Assembly: GCA_018524725.1 (NCBI GenBank)
Contig: JAEUWP010000337.1
Location: forward strand, 1-64,000
Direction of reading: 5' to 3'
DNA length: 64,000 nt
Source: Podaxis mareebaensis
Taxonomy: Eukaryota > Basidiomycota > Agaricomycetes > Agaricales > Agaricaceae
Of the stretch, positions 1 to 11,626 are shown in pieces. A program made the position numbers and the translations under genes. Within the stretch, counting starts at the first letter, position 1. Every line of letters starts with the position of its first letter. Under the pieces are notes generated by a model that made no database searches, was not told the origin of the DNA, and saw only the letters and a list, made by a program, of their open reading frames with translations.

Positions 1-1399
1 TCGTCACATGGAAATCCTATGGGTTATTACAGAGTATGGGTTATGACAGGTATGGGTTAAGACAGAGGCGACTGTATCGGCGAAAGTTATGCTTGTAGTA
101 AGCGCACAAGAACGAGGCCAGCTTGTGAACACCCTGCCACGATCCAGGCTTGCGAAGGCTCTTCTAGGCTGTCAGCTTACCCTAAGTGAATTTTGTCGTT
201 GAAATTTGGCGTATATTGGCTTTAAAATGTCCCCGATAGCGAGCCCTCCGTCTACGATAACTAAAGTAGGGAAAGCTGTGTTGCTAAGGGCGTCTATTCG
301 GCTCGGCTTAGCGCATGGTATCTGCTGCAACTTAGCGTTGGAAGCTCTCATAGCAATCGGGATCTGTCTTATTCTGCAGGATTGCCATAAAATCACGAAA
401 AAGTAATAAGCTGGTGCTCCATATGCGCACCGAGCTTCTTGCAAAATTACAAGTGGATAAGCGCAGGGAGAAGTGAAAAAAACGCCCGCGGCTCGAAATC
501 TCACCAAGAACCATCAACAACCGTAACTTCACTCAAGTCCCAAGAAGGGCTCGCAGTCGCATCCAACATCAAATGTCAAGTTTGTCACCCTAGATCATCT
601 GAGGACGCTCGGAGCTGAAGTTCGAGTCAAGTCAACGCGTTTCCGTATCCAGCCTATCCAGAGCGCTGCGCGGAAGTTCATGTGTAATATCAAACGAGGT
701 TGTATTGTTGCAGTAGGACTGGATTTATGGACGTCGGGGTCTCCCTGACGAATATGAGGGTATAAGGAGGTTGAGGGAAGAATAGCTTTGTCAACGGTCG
801 AACCCGTCATTGCACACATGGCTTGGGAAGATACAGACCGATCCTAGCGAGGTGAACCCTTTGGCATTTGGGGCGGATGCAAGGAACAACGGAAAGGCCA
901 TACAGCAAGCTGCGGCCATGCTTCGAGGGATAGCGGCATACTAGTTGTTGGAGTTGGTATACTTAAGGAAGTCAAATGTCAGGTGATTGATAGCGTCGTG
1001 TTAGGAAAGAAAGGATATGAAGGTATGTGGATTTAGGGAAAAGTTATCGCCAGTAAGGATCAAAGTGGTGAGATTGATTAGATGAACAGAGTCGAGCAGC
1101 TGTGCCCACACCAAGTATCTAGGGTTAATCGACCAAACGAATCGGAGTTCGAGTCGCTAGATAGTTTGAGAGGCACCGTTCAGCATGTTGATGATGTAGT
1201 CCAGTAACGGTGGTGCGAGGAAGTTGCAAACGGCAAGCGTCAGGTCTCGTAACCTCGAGGGAAATGACAGAGAAATCCTTAGATGATAGTAGCCTGGCTT
1301 AATGAGGCAGACATAGTCACAAGGTGTCGGTCACGGTCTGGCGTGACCAATTCCCAACATTTTCGTCTCCTGGTCGATACGCATAGCTCATCGCAAGAG
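1..1399. other. Upstream stretch, no gene recognised
   Basis: Only short, overlapping reading frames without domain-like text are present. Nothing could be joined into a gene by plausible GT-AG introns. The last few hundred bases presumably hold the promoter and 5' UTR of the DBP4 gene that starts at 1400. Confidence 0.5.
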
Positions 1400-4339
1400 A
1401 TGCCAGCACCACCAGACTTCGGCTCGACTCAACAAAAGGGCAAGCCAAAACACAAGAATAACAAGGGAAGACCTGCTATAAAGTCCGCCAAGGTCAAGCG
1501 ATTGTTGGAGAAGCAGAAGATTGAAGATGTGGATAAATTGGCTATGCAATACGTGAGTGGGTGGTTTCTTAGCCTAGAGCGCTTATGCTGATGGAAATAG
1601 GTGTAGACTCCTCCAGATAGCTTAAAATTGTTTGTAGACCTGCCGATATCGGAGTACACGAAACGAGGTGAGTGGGTACGCTGTTTGGGGAATCCTTTGG
1701 GATCTGACGAGCCGGAACTTGGTCAGGCCTGAAGAAGGCGTATTTCGTGGAAATGACGGACATACAGGCGAAGAGCCTGCCCGTCTCTTTGAAAGGGAAA
1801 GACGTGCTTGGAGCAGCTCGTACGGGCAGTGGTAAAACTCTCGCATTCCTAATTCCGGTGCTGGAGATCTTGTACCGTCGAAAATGGGGTCCTACGGATG
1901 GTCTTGGGGCTCTGATCATATCGCCTACGCGAGAATTGGTGCGTTGCTAACGGCTTTACACTAGATTGACGCTTACAGAGAATGCAGGCAGTCCAAATAT
2001 TCGAAGTATTGCGTTCAATTGGAGGTTATCACACCTTTTCCGCCGGTTTGGTTATTGGTGGAAAGAACCTCAAGGACGAGAGAGATCGTTTGTCCCGTAT
2101 GAACATCCTTGTCGCAACCCCTGGTCGCCTCCTACAGCACATGGATCAAACCGTTGGCTTCGACGCCGACAACCTCCAAGTACTTGGTATGCATGCACCA
2201 TCATTCGCCCAGTGAGCGGAGCCTTACATACACCAACAGTACTGGACGAAGCCGACCGCATTCTCGACATGGGTTTCCAACGCACTCTTTCCGCCCTGCT
2301 CTCCCACCTCCCAAAATCGCGGCAAACCCTCCTCTTCTCCGCTACCCAAACCCAATCCGTAAGCGATCTCGCCCGGCTAAGTCTCAAAGACCCCGTCCCT
2401 ATTGGCATTTCCTCCCCCGGTGAGTCCGGTGACAATACCTATATCCCCTCCACCCTCGAACAACACTACGTCGTCTGCGATCTGGACAAGAAACTCGACA
2501 TCCTCTGGTCTTTCATCAAAACGCACTTGCAATCCAAAACCCTCGTATTCATGTCCTCGTGTAAACAAGTCCGCTTTGTCTTCGAAACTTTTTGCCGTAT
2601 GCACCCTGGTATCCCGCTGATTCACCTTCACGGGAAACAAAAACAAAGTGCAAGACTGACGATGTTTAACAAGTTCACGACCACGAAACATGCCGTGTTG
2701 TTCGCTACGGACATTGCGGCACGTGGACTAGACTTTCCTTCAGTCGATTGGGTGGTCCAGTTGGATGCGCCGGAGGATGTGGAGACGTATATACATCGGG
2801 TTGGGAGAACAGCGAGGTACGAAAGTAAAGGAAAGGGGTTGTTGGTCTTATGCCCGAGTGAGGAAGAGGGCATGAAAGCTGCGCTGGAGAAAAAGGGCCT
2901 AGAGGTCAACAAGATCAAGATTCGGCCGAGCAAGACGCAGAGTATCGAGAATCAGTTGCAAAATTTGGCGTTCCAGGATCCAGAGATCAAATATTTGGGA
3001 CAACGAGTGCGTGATATCTTTCGTCGACAATTGCATGATTTCAATAGTTTCTTGCAGGCATTTGTGTCGTATTTGCGGTCCGTCTACCTACAAAAGGACA
3101 AGTCGATATTCAAAATAGACGAACTACCAGCGGGACGTTTCGCGGAATCCCTTGGTCTTCCTGGTGCTCCAAAAATCAAGTTCCTGAGCAAAGAAGCCGT
3201 CAAAAGGCGAAAGAACGCGTCAAGAACCGTCGAGGCGGCAGAGGCGGAAGTGGCCAAGGAGAAGGAAGCCTTGAAGTCAAGGGAAAAGAAGGTAGCTGAG
3301 AGTGAAGGGGAGAGCGAAGACAAGGACGAAGATACGAGTGAAGGCGAAGAGAGTGAAGAATATGGCAGCGAAGAAGAATCATCGGGTGAGGAGGATAAAG
3401 AGGAATCAAGAAAGATAGGGGAGACGCCGGCGATGCCAGGCAAGACCCAGAAGGTCCGTCTGATCCCAAAATCATACCATATGCGTCCCCAACTAATCTC
3501 CCCAATAGCCTGGAACCGTTCGGACGAAGTACGATCGTATGTTCGAACGCAAAAACCAAAACATTCTTTCTGAACACTACTCAAAACTCATCGCACACGA
3601 CTCGGGGTCAGACTCTGACGATGATTTCATAACCCTCAAACGCGCGGATCACGACCTTGACGATCCCCCCTCCAACGTCGACCCCAATAGGAATCCAATC
3701 AATTCTATCACCCACACTACGAGTTTTGAACAGGATCTCAAGGCGAATCTCTCAAAACGCAAACAAAAAATGGGCAAGGCCAAACGCGCAATAGCCACCG
3801 GCGGTGTGAATACAAAGCTTATTTTCGATGACGAAGGAAAGGCGCACCAATTATACGAATTGGAGGATGGAGAGAAATGGTTTGAGGAGCGGGGTGGGCT
3901 AGTCGGCGCGCAGGAAGAGGGGAGGAAGTTCGCGGAAGGGGAGAGGACTAAGATGAAGGTTGCTGATGTCGTAGATCGGGAAGAAGCAAGGGAGAAGAAG
4001 AGGGAGAAGAAGAGAAAACGAAAGGAAAGGGAGAGAGCTGTGAGCGTGTTGCTTGGGGTGTTGATATGTTACTGACGATTATACCGTTTTCTCTTTCAGA
4101 TGCTTGGGCTTGGAGAGGAAGGCGGCCCAGTCGTTGAGCTTGCGCTGACGGATGACAATGATGGCTATGTTTCGCCGGAGTTTGATTTGCCCTCGGAAAG
4201 TGAGAATGAAGCCCCACGTGCGAAGGGAGCAAATGGGTTGCTCGAAAGCCTCCCGCCGAACAAAAGACGAAAGGTTGATGTAGATGAGGATATAGATGAG
4301 GAAGAACTTGCTCTCCGTTTGTTGCGCCAACGTAGATGA
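1400..4339 (+). CDS. DBP4: DBP4/HCA4-type DEAD-box RNA helicase
   Basis: ATP-dependent RNA helicase of the Dbp4/DDX10 family. In yeast this protein releases U14 snoRNA from pre-ribosomes during 18S rRNA maturation in the nucleolus. I join exons 1400-1552, 1607-1667, 1727-1938, 1988-2186, 2240-3453, 3509-4039 and 4100-4339, giving 869 aa with no stop. Visible motifs are AARTGSGKT (about residue 101), PTREL (138), TPGR (186), DEAD (211), SAT (242) and HRVGRTAR (394). An acidic Glu/Ser/Asp stretch lies near residue 500-560. The family-typical [13 protein letters not shown] (about 624) and a lysine-rich C-terminus follow. The start was chosen because MPAPPDFG leads into the usual basic N-terminal tail. 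The intron at 3454 has a less usual GTCCGT donor. The intron at 1939-1987 uses the acceptor that gives [12 protein letters not shown], not the AG nine bases earlier. Family assignment is secure; exact splice sites are my inference. Confidence 0.95.
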
Positions 4340-6300
4340 CGTGTTCCCTGTACTTCTTGCACTCAGATTCCTTGGTTATTAAGAGCGGTTGGGTGAGGCC
4401 CCGTCCGAATACATAGTAGCTACTAGAGGTGATGGTTTTTCAGTAATATTTCGACGCTAGGCCAACCAATACCTCAGAGTAATCAGTACGCAGCACTCAT
4501 TGCACATTCCTTCTAGATGTCCACCAAGAATTGAAACAACCACGGGTACTTTAGTCACAGCCACATCTTCGAACAACGTACCCGACATGATGAATTCTTC
4601 CTTGTTGGAATAGGGGTGATGTAATCGGCCTAAGTATTGTCAGGATGATATTCCGCTCCACTGACTTGACCATAGGGATTTATTTGTTACGAAAGCAATA
4701 AAAATCTTGAACATTTCGACTTATATCCCTGGACTCTGAGCTACTCCAGAAACAAGCGTAGTAGCCGCACTTTGCCTGGGTGACCACCCGATCTGCTGAG
4801 CTTCGGGTCTCTCGTAAAACTGATTTGTTCTCGCTCGTTTTACAAGGATAGAAAAGAACAAAACGCTATTTTCTGCATATACAGGCATGTGGCATGGCAG
4901 GAATCGATCGGGCTCCGTGATATAAACTAAATATGTCATGTGATGGGCTAGTCATTAAAGCGTAGGTTCTTACATTCTGCGAATAGTTTGAGGAGCTTCG
5001 ACAACGTACTTTGAACCAAGCAAAAGATCCAAAACATGGAAGCCCCGTGTTAATCGGTCACTGGTAGCTCCGCCACCCCTAGAAGATCAGAGGGTAAATG
5101 CCCACTACTGTACCAAGACTCGCAAACGGAAACATTGTTGGCATATGTCCCCCCAGCCCAACCTCAGCCCAGTAGCTTTAGACTCCCTCTGCAGGAGGGA
5201 TGAGCTCCCAAGGAAACTTCGCCCCGAAAAGTTGAAAACTGAGAGGCGGCACTGTCACAAATTTCTTAACATACCCAGGTACATGATATTCTCCCTCGAA
5301 ACAGGAGCTGAGAGCATTCTGGGAGCGTTTAAGGCCTTCCTGTATCGTACCGATATCCCCAAAACCCGCACCCGTTCACAAGGGTAGGGGTCTTCTGTGG
5401 ATACAGGTCAAGATTCCGACGGGTTTCGCAGGTATCGGCCATGAGCACAGTCAAACTTCAGACATGAATTAGTTATGATATTAGTTATGATGATGTTCTG
5501 TCATAACAACAGAGAGCGTCTAAAGTAAAATCCGAATGATCGGGAATTTGCAGGCACAAACACCTAGCATGAAAGGACCTGTTGGGACAGGACATAAAAC
5601 GGTGCAACTACCACTATGCTCGGGAGTAGGTTGAAAGCAAGGCTTTGAGAAAGACACGATCCGGTGTTTCAAAAATACCGGATCAGTTCCCTGGTCAAGG
5701 ATGAGTGGAAGTTAGTTTAGCCCCCTGTGGTTGACATTGAATATTGATTCTTTTGTATGTGTGTTTGGTACCGGGGCTATTGCATCTGTGAGCATGATCT
5801 TGCCCTGCCCAATTTGGATGGAGGCCGTATACAAAGTTGTGTTAGTATGACACTCAGCTCCACTCAGTTTAACAGCCAGAACCTCAAAATACGAAGTATG
5901 ATACAGATCTTACACACTTAGACAGATACCCTGGCACTCTGAGGCGCCCCAGAAGCAAGCATGATGTCCCGCACCCTTGCTCGAAGGGTCGCCTAATCTT
6001 CTAGACTTAGAATCCTATCCTCGGATCATTCCTGCCCATGCTAGTATGATTGGACATCAAATGATTGTCCCATAAACTCGCAGATGTGTCGCGCGCTCGT
6101 GTATTATGCTATGCAAAACTTGAGTCAACTCCAGCTGTGTGGGATCTAAGCGGTCCTCGGTAATACATTATTGAACAGGCAGACATATTCTAAAAAATGG
6201 AAGAACCTAGCCAACCGGCCATTGCTATCTCCGACCATTCATAGTCAATCGAGAGACAAACATTCCCATTATGTGCACCACCTCTTGAAATAATCTACAC
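4340..6300. other. Gene-poor spacer with a possible diverged duplication
   Basis: No supportable gene. The stretch at about 4725-4790 resembles 5930-5995: both carry a CCCTGG-ACTCTGAG-type run followed by CCAGAA/G-CAAGC and a CGCAC run. The second copy lies upstream of the small secreted-protein gene at 6389, so the first may be the upstream flank of a lost or decayed duplicate. Confidence 0.35.
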
Positions 6301-6306
6301 CTCCAA

Positions 6307-6315
6307 GTATATAAG
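6307..6315 (+). promoter_or_regulatory. TATA-like box of the secreted-protein gene
   Basis: A TATATAAG element lies about 75-80 bases upstream of the ATG at 6389, a plausible position for a core promoter of a strongly or conditionally expressed secreted protein. Confidence 0.45.
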
Positions 6316-6388
6316 GGTTGGCTATCTACTGCAGAGGTCCGCAACTCAAGCTGAGCTTCCACTGAGTACTCATCCGAACTCTATCAAC

Positions 6389-6990
6389 ATGTTCACTAAG
6401 CTTGTATGTCCCAGCATGCAAATAGTCGTTTCAACGACTGTCTCATTTTATGTCTTTACACAGGTCCTCTTCTCCAACTTCATCGCCCTCACACTGGCCC
6501 TGAATACCACCTGCTTTACGGGCGGGTGGAGGCCTGCCTCTGACTGCGCTCAGTTCATCGACGCCTTCTGCGACGCTGTTGACCCTGTCTCGGTGAGGCG
6601 TTAATAGATCAATGCTCCTTCTATTTCTAATTTATTCCCCAGATGCGCCTCAGTGATAACACTGGCCGATGCTTCAACTTGCCCAATGACAAGAGATGTA
6701 TGTTTTTCACTGCTACCACTAAACATCCGTCCCACAACTTTATTCAGGTGAATTCACCGCGTACAACTCCTATCAAAACAATCAATCACCCTCTGGAGTC
6801 AATTGCCGCACAGTTCTTCGAAACATCGCTGCGGGGTGTACCTATGTAAGTCACAGATGCATGTGTTCCCAAATCTATCGAACATTCCTCAACTTAACGG
6901 ATAATCTAGGGCGGCTATGGCCAGGTCAACCCTGGTGCATACACCTTTTCAGTCGATCCGAACTTTGACCCATGCCCCGTGTATCATTAA
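6389..6990 (+). CDS. Small secreted eight-cysteine protein, Y3 glycan-binding-like
   Basis: Five short exons (6389-6403, 6464-6592, 6643-6697, 6748-6845, 6910-6990) join in frame to 125 aa, with clean GT-AG introns of 50-64 nt. The N-terminus MFTKLVLFSNFIALTLAL is a signal peptide. The mature part has eight cysteines, enough for four disulfides, in contexts TTCFTGG, SDCAQF, DAFCDA, GRCFN, KRCEF, VNCRT, AGCTY and DPCPVYH, plus a GGYGQVNPGAYTF segment and a VDPNFDPC end. This pattern resembles the Y3-like glycan-binding proteins of mushrooms (from memory of the family; no search was run). It would act outside the cell. No single exon is long, so ORF-based scans would miss it. The exon structure is well supported; the family name is moderate. 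Confidence 0.75.
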
Positions 6991-8641
6991 CCCGTCTCAC
7001 AAATTGCCTCAAGAGGAACGAGGCAGAAGTAGGCAGTGAGTTTGTGCAATGATTCGAAGTAATCCTTGTTACTCGCTATGAATGTGTTTCAAACGAGACC
7101 GAATCTGATTGAAATTGTGCTTCGCTATCCCAATAACAATATATCATTCCCGGTTGTCCCCCACGATTGGTAAGATGGAATCGAATATAACGGGTTCAAG
7201 AGAGGCAACTCTGAGTCGGCTGCACTTGCCGTGTCCAGAATTCATGAAGCTATCCATAAGTAAGGTGACCGTGGGGTTTTTGCACCGTGGCTGTGGTTCC
7301 AAGAGAACGACTCTGTCAATTTCAAGGGATTCGACCTAGGGCAAAATCGACCTACCTTCCAACCATTACTAACGATTTAGGACCACTCTTTGGTAATTCG
7401 AGTGTCCGTGCTACGAATATCTGAATAACCATGGCTTGGGTCATTAAATCTTGCGGAGAAGATTAGAAAATGAGTTATAGTTGGCAATTTGTACTTCAAC
7501 TTTATTCCGGCCAGTGTCGATATCAGAGCTAGTGTACATATTATGTTGAGATGTAGCAGAAAGGGATAGAACGAAAGCCTGGATGTTCAGGAGAAGAGGG
7601 ACTGATAGAAGAGAGAAAAAAGAGTCAAGTCAAGAACCGGGTTTATGCACTACCTACGGGCTGACTACAGCGTTCTGACTGGTTTTTTAATTCCAAAAGC
7701 GGAAGAAATAGGATATTGGAAAGAACGATAGAAGAAGTATAGAAACATATTAAGTCGATACTGATATCTAAAAGCGCAGCAGCGAGGACCATCCTCTGTT
7801 GAAACTGGATCTCTTCTGCGCTCTCATTGTGCGACTCGTTCGCTCGAAGATTCTGTTGACTATTCAGACTATCTTGCTACTCTTGGGCCGTTCGGTCGAG
7901 GCGTCTTTCTATAAGTTGAGCCTATCATGCTAATCATTGTCGTTCGTTCAAGGTCCCCTACTATCCATAATCGATGATGACACTGCCTGTTGTTGGGATC
8001 AACTAACAGTCAGAAATTTATTAATAATGTAAGTGCGGATACTTAAGGAATGGTCATACCTATCGGTGATGGAGCCTTTTCCGATACATGTGTGGAGAAG
8101 TCGAGAGCACATATTTGTCGTCCAGCTCAGAATGCCAGAAGCCAAAGCCTTGTGACCTTATAGCTTGAGATCCTTGAGCTCTGCCCACGTTAACGAGCAA
8201 CATGAACAGGGAATAGACAGATTTTCCGAGGACGTGCCGTTATCAGACTCTCAATGCGAGAAAGGCGGCGCGGAGGATGCGACTGCACAGTCTCTTGGTT
8301 TAGGTTGGTGAAATCCAATAAATAAGACACGTCAATATCCTTTGAAAATCGTTATCCGCCCGTTAATTACTATGAAGCGACGAAGCTCCCGAGAAACCCA
8401 AATACTACGGAGGCAGGGAGAGGTGACACCAGACAAAAGGTAACATTCGGATATATGCATAAGGCACCAGTCTCTGCACGCGGGATGCTTTCTCGTGCTG
8501 CAGGTGCAAATGAATTGTAAGGCTTACTGTATCGGTCCGACCGTCGAAGGCAGGGATGACGGAATATTGTTTGGTAAACCGTCTGGAACCAAACAAACCC
8601 GGAATTTTCTGTTGCACGAGTCGCGTCTTCTGCCGCCGAAT
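6991..8641. other. Gene-free spacer
   Basis: I see no gene, RNA gene or clear repeat. Reading frames are short and do not join into a protein with recognisable features. Confidence 0.45.
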
Positions 8642-9313
8642 ATGCACACGTTCCCTCTTCGCACAAAGGCGGGCTCAAGCCTCCTTTCACACTCGAAAAC
8701 CCTCTCTAGTACCCTACACAAACAGGTCAAACTTCTTCAATCCAAACCCAACTCGAATCGCTTCGTTTCAACATCCCCTTACGGCCGAACGCATGTATGG
8801 AAACGGCGTCCGCCTGTCCTCCCCAACCCGGTCGTGCCCAAGTATCCACAGACAATTATTAGATCTGATGGCTCGTCCTTTGTGCAGTGGACAACCTCAC
8901 CGAAGAGTTTGATCAGGCTTACGAGGGATACAACGAACAACCCGGTGTGGAATACGGCGAGTTGGGCGAGCGAGAGGAGCCTGGAGGAGGAGAGTGGGAG
9001 TGCTGGACGGATGGGGAGATTTAGTAGGAGGTTTGGTGGTGTTACTTCCAGTGCGCCGAGTGCTACCGCCTCTGCGAGTGCGGCGAATGAAATGAAGGTG
9101 GTCAAGGAGAAGGAAAGTGGGGAGAAGCTGCAGAAGAGCGAGGAGGTAAAGGATAAAGAAGATGTCGTTGATTTGAGCGGCGGATTTGGTGGGATGGGTA
9201 TGGGAGGAGCGTTGGATGATGTGAGGTGGTTTGAAGAGATGGCGGGGTTGACTGGAGGTGAGCTCGGCGCGAGTGGGAAGGGTAAGAAGAAGGAGAAGAA
9301 GGAGAAAAAGTAG
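8642..9313 (+). CDS. MRPL36: Mitochondrial large-subunit ribosomal protein bL31m
   Basis: Single-exon gene of 223 aa. The N-terminus is basic and serine-rich without acidic residues, as expected for a mitochondrial targeting peptide. The core at about residues 68-104 contains TIIRSDGSSFVQW, TTSPKSLIRLTRDTTNNP and VWN, which matches the bL31m (yeast Mrpl36) pattern of a short beta segment followed by the RLxxDxxNNPxWN signature. The C-terminal half is glycine- and lysine-rich, ending in a KKKEKKEKK-type tail. I placed the start at 8642 rather than the in-frame ATG at 8495, because the downstream start gives a better presequence. It would be part of the mitochondrial 54S ribosomal subunit. The family call rests on the short signature. 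Confidence 0.75.
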   Translation: MHTFPLRTKAGSSLLSHSKTLSSTLHKQVKLLQSKPNSNRFVSTSPYGRTHVWKRRPPVLPNPVVPKYPQTIIRSDGSSFVQWTTSPKSLIRLTRDTTNNPVWNTASWASERSLEEESGSAGRMGRFSRRFGGVTSSAPSATASASAANEMKVVKEKESGEKLQKSEEVKDKEDVVDLSGGFGGMGMGGALDDVRWFEEMAGLTGGELGASGKGKKKEKKEKK

Positions 9314-10421
9314 ATGAAGGTTGGTTAATGCGTTGTGGGTTCAGGTGCGTTTGTCCAGGGTATTTGCTGCACGGGTGCACTTAAGTTTTCTTAGAGTCGA
9401 CTTGAGGATGTGCTATTTAATCTTTTTCTTCCTAATCTTATGCTTGTTAATGAATGCACTTTCTTTGGACAATAATAGGCTCGAAGACCCACAACGATGC
9501 GTGAGACATACGGACCTGTGATGAGCGTTATTTTTGGATTGTGTTCATACGTTCATTTGCCACCTTCACGCTGCGAAGCGAACTACGTTAAGTGGATTAG
9601 GAATGGTCTCAGGTAATTTCCACTCGCTGGGGGGACTTGAACATTAACTGAACGTTGGCTTGGAGGTGGCGCGGCCTTATGAACTGTTGACATGCCTTCG
9701 GAATTGTTATGCTTCAGGGTCTTCTACGCCACCAAGTTTTTTGACTAACCCGGAAGCCCGTTGCCCTGCGTTTGCTACCACTTCTGTCATACAATATTTC
9801 GTTGCCCGACTTATGTTGAAAGACATATGCGGGCCACAGTCCACGGAAGCTATGGCACACACTCTGTTCCCTGAGGGAACATCTTCAAGATCAGCTTAGC
9901 CCTTCCCTACCAAAGCACCGCAACCTGTGCGGAATTCCAGGACCATTCACACAGGCTACTTGAAAGCTAGCCCATGATACAGGAACTCCCTCCGGACACC
10001 TTCGTAGGGGCACCTGGTAGATGACCGGCTGGATGAACGTTGAATGAACGCGTCCAATATGTCTTCTGGTGGTCAAACCAACTTGCCTCAGGAAGTTGAG
10101 CTTCCCCCGTCATACCCGCCTACATTTCGCGGGTTCATCCGAAGAGTTAAGTGCGGGATAGCCTCCCCATTGTTATTCGGCAGCCGCTAATCGGCCTCAA
10201 CGACGTACTAGGTACTTTTTGACCCTGACGTTTTTTCATTTTTGCACGTATTTAAGTCCATTAATGGTGGACTGTTGGGACATCAAGTTGCTTCTCTCCT
10301 TTTGCCTCTAGCTTCGGGATTTTCCCTTGTGCGTGCTCAAGCTCTATTATTGTGTTTCATCGTTTGAGATACTGACTTTTGGCTCCTTCCTGGTAGATTC
10401 ATATTTCAAGTCCCTCCTTCC
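9314..10421. other. Spacer before the chitin-deacetylase-like gene
   Basis: No supportable gene. A TATTTAAG element near 10248, about 170 bases upstream of the next ATG, could be its TATA-like box. The pyrimidine-rich run at about 10290-10410 is typical of fungal core promoters. Confidence 0.4.
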
Positions 10422-11626
10422 TTGATGATGATTTTAAGCGTTCGCGCTGCAAGAGCTCTCACACTCCTTTCAATCATTAGGTTGGCGTTCTCCGCAGCAG
10501 TTGGCGTGAGCGCGGCCCCCGGTCTTGCGAGAGTTGTGAGCAGTTGTACGGAGGATAATGCTGTCGCATTGACTTTTGTGCATCTCCTGTCTTCTCTCGG
10601 TTAGGGTCCGTGTAGCTGACGTATTCGGATCAAGGATGATGGGCCCTTTTCGTATACGAACGATGTTGTAAGGATCTTGGATGAGAACGGGGCTAAGGGG
10701 ACATTCTTCGTCAGTGAGTTGGTTGCTTTTTTGGTGTGGTTGAAGATTGGCTAACGATAGCGTTGCAGATGGGAAGAACTGGGGATGTATCTATGATGAA
10801 AGCAGTGTCGATACCCTGAGGAATATGTATAATCGAGGACATCAAGTCGCGTCGCACACTTGGGCACACAAGGATCTTACCAAATTGCTTCGCTATCAAC
10901 GTGTGTTGACTTCTGTGCCTGTTCTCCGGCAACGTGACTGACATCGGAGCAGTGAAGCAGGAGCTAGAGAAGAGTCACGGTTAGTGATTAATGACAGGAT
11001 TCCTGGCAAGCATTGGTTTGACGATGCTGTAGTGGCTATTGAGAGGATTACTGGGGCCAGCGTTGCGTACATGCGTCCTCGTAAGTGTTTAGCTGTCGCA
11101 CTTCAAGCATTTTTGATGCTGAAATGCCCTCGGCGCAGCTTACGGCAACTACAATAATCAAGTACGCCAGGTTGCTGCTAGTCTCGGTGAGACAGTTGTG
11201 ATTTGGGACCATGAGTACGTCTTTACACCACGCCAAGATGTGAGCTGATGGTTTGCTGCAGTTCTGGGGACACCACCGGCGTGAGCTTGGCAGACCAAAA
11301 ACAAGGGTACGCCGATGTAGCCTCGCGGAAACCAAGGAACATCTTGTCGTTGCAGCACGATATAAAGAGTACGTCACTTGAATTATCCTAGCGATCATGG
11401 CTGACGAGTATTGGTTGGCCCAGATACGACGGTGTATAATGTGCTGCCCTATGCGATTCAAGAACTCAAGAACGCTGGGTATAAACTCGTCACGCTCGCG
11501 GAATGCCTTGGTGAGAGCCCATATCAAAAGGTAGGGGAGCCACAGCCGAGAACGGTGAGTAGATAAATCTTCACATCTTCTTGTGGCTTTGACGAATGAT
11601 CTTCACAGTCGGACTGGCATTGTTGA
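10422..11626 (+). CDS. Secreted polysaccharide (chitin) deacetylase-like protein
   Basis: NodB-type carbohydrate esterase family 4 protein of 264 aa. Such enzymes remove acetyl groups from chitin in the cell wall. Exons are 10422-10577, 10635-10713, 10769-10900, 10985-11080, 11139-11214, 11262-11368, 11424-11554 and 11609-11626. A signal peptide ends near VSAAPG. The metal and catalytic motifs are present: ALTFDDGPF, SHTWAH (H-x-x-x-H), MRPPYGNYN and SLQHDI. The usual Asp-Trp of motif 4 reads DSGDTTG, without the tryptophan. There is no carbohydrate-binding module and no GPI signal. The third intron (10901-10984) must skip a good-looking branch site and acceptor at 10972 to keep the frame. 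Substrate (chitin rather than xylan or peptidoglycan) is inferred from fungal context. Confidence 0.88.

Noticed and set aside
3084..3584. Long minus-strand frames opposite the DBP4 acidic region
   Set aside because: They are Ser/Leu-rich mirror images of Glu/Lys codon runs in DBP4; typical antisense shadows.
11045..11075. Apparent frameshift between exons 3 and 4 of the deacetylase
   Set aside because: It disappears when the acceptor at 10984 is used; the gene is intact.
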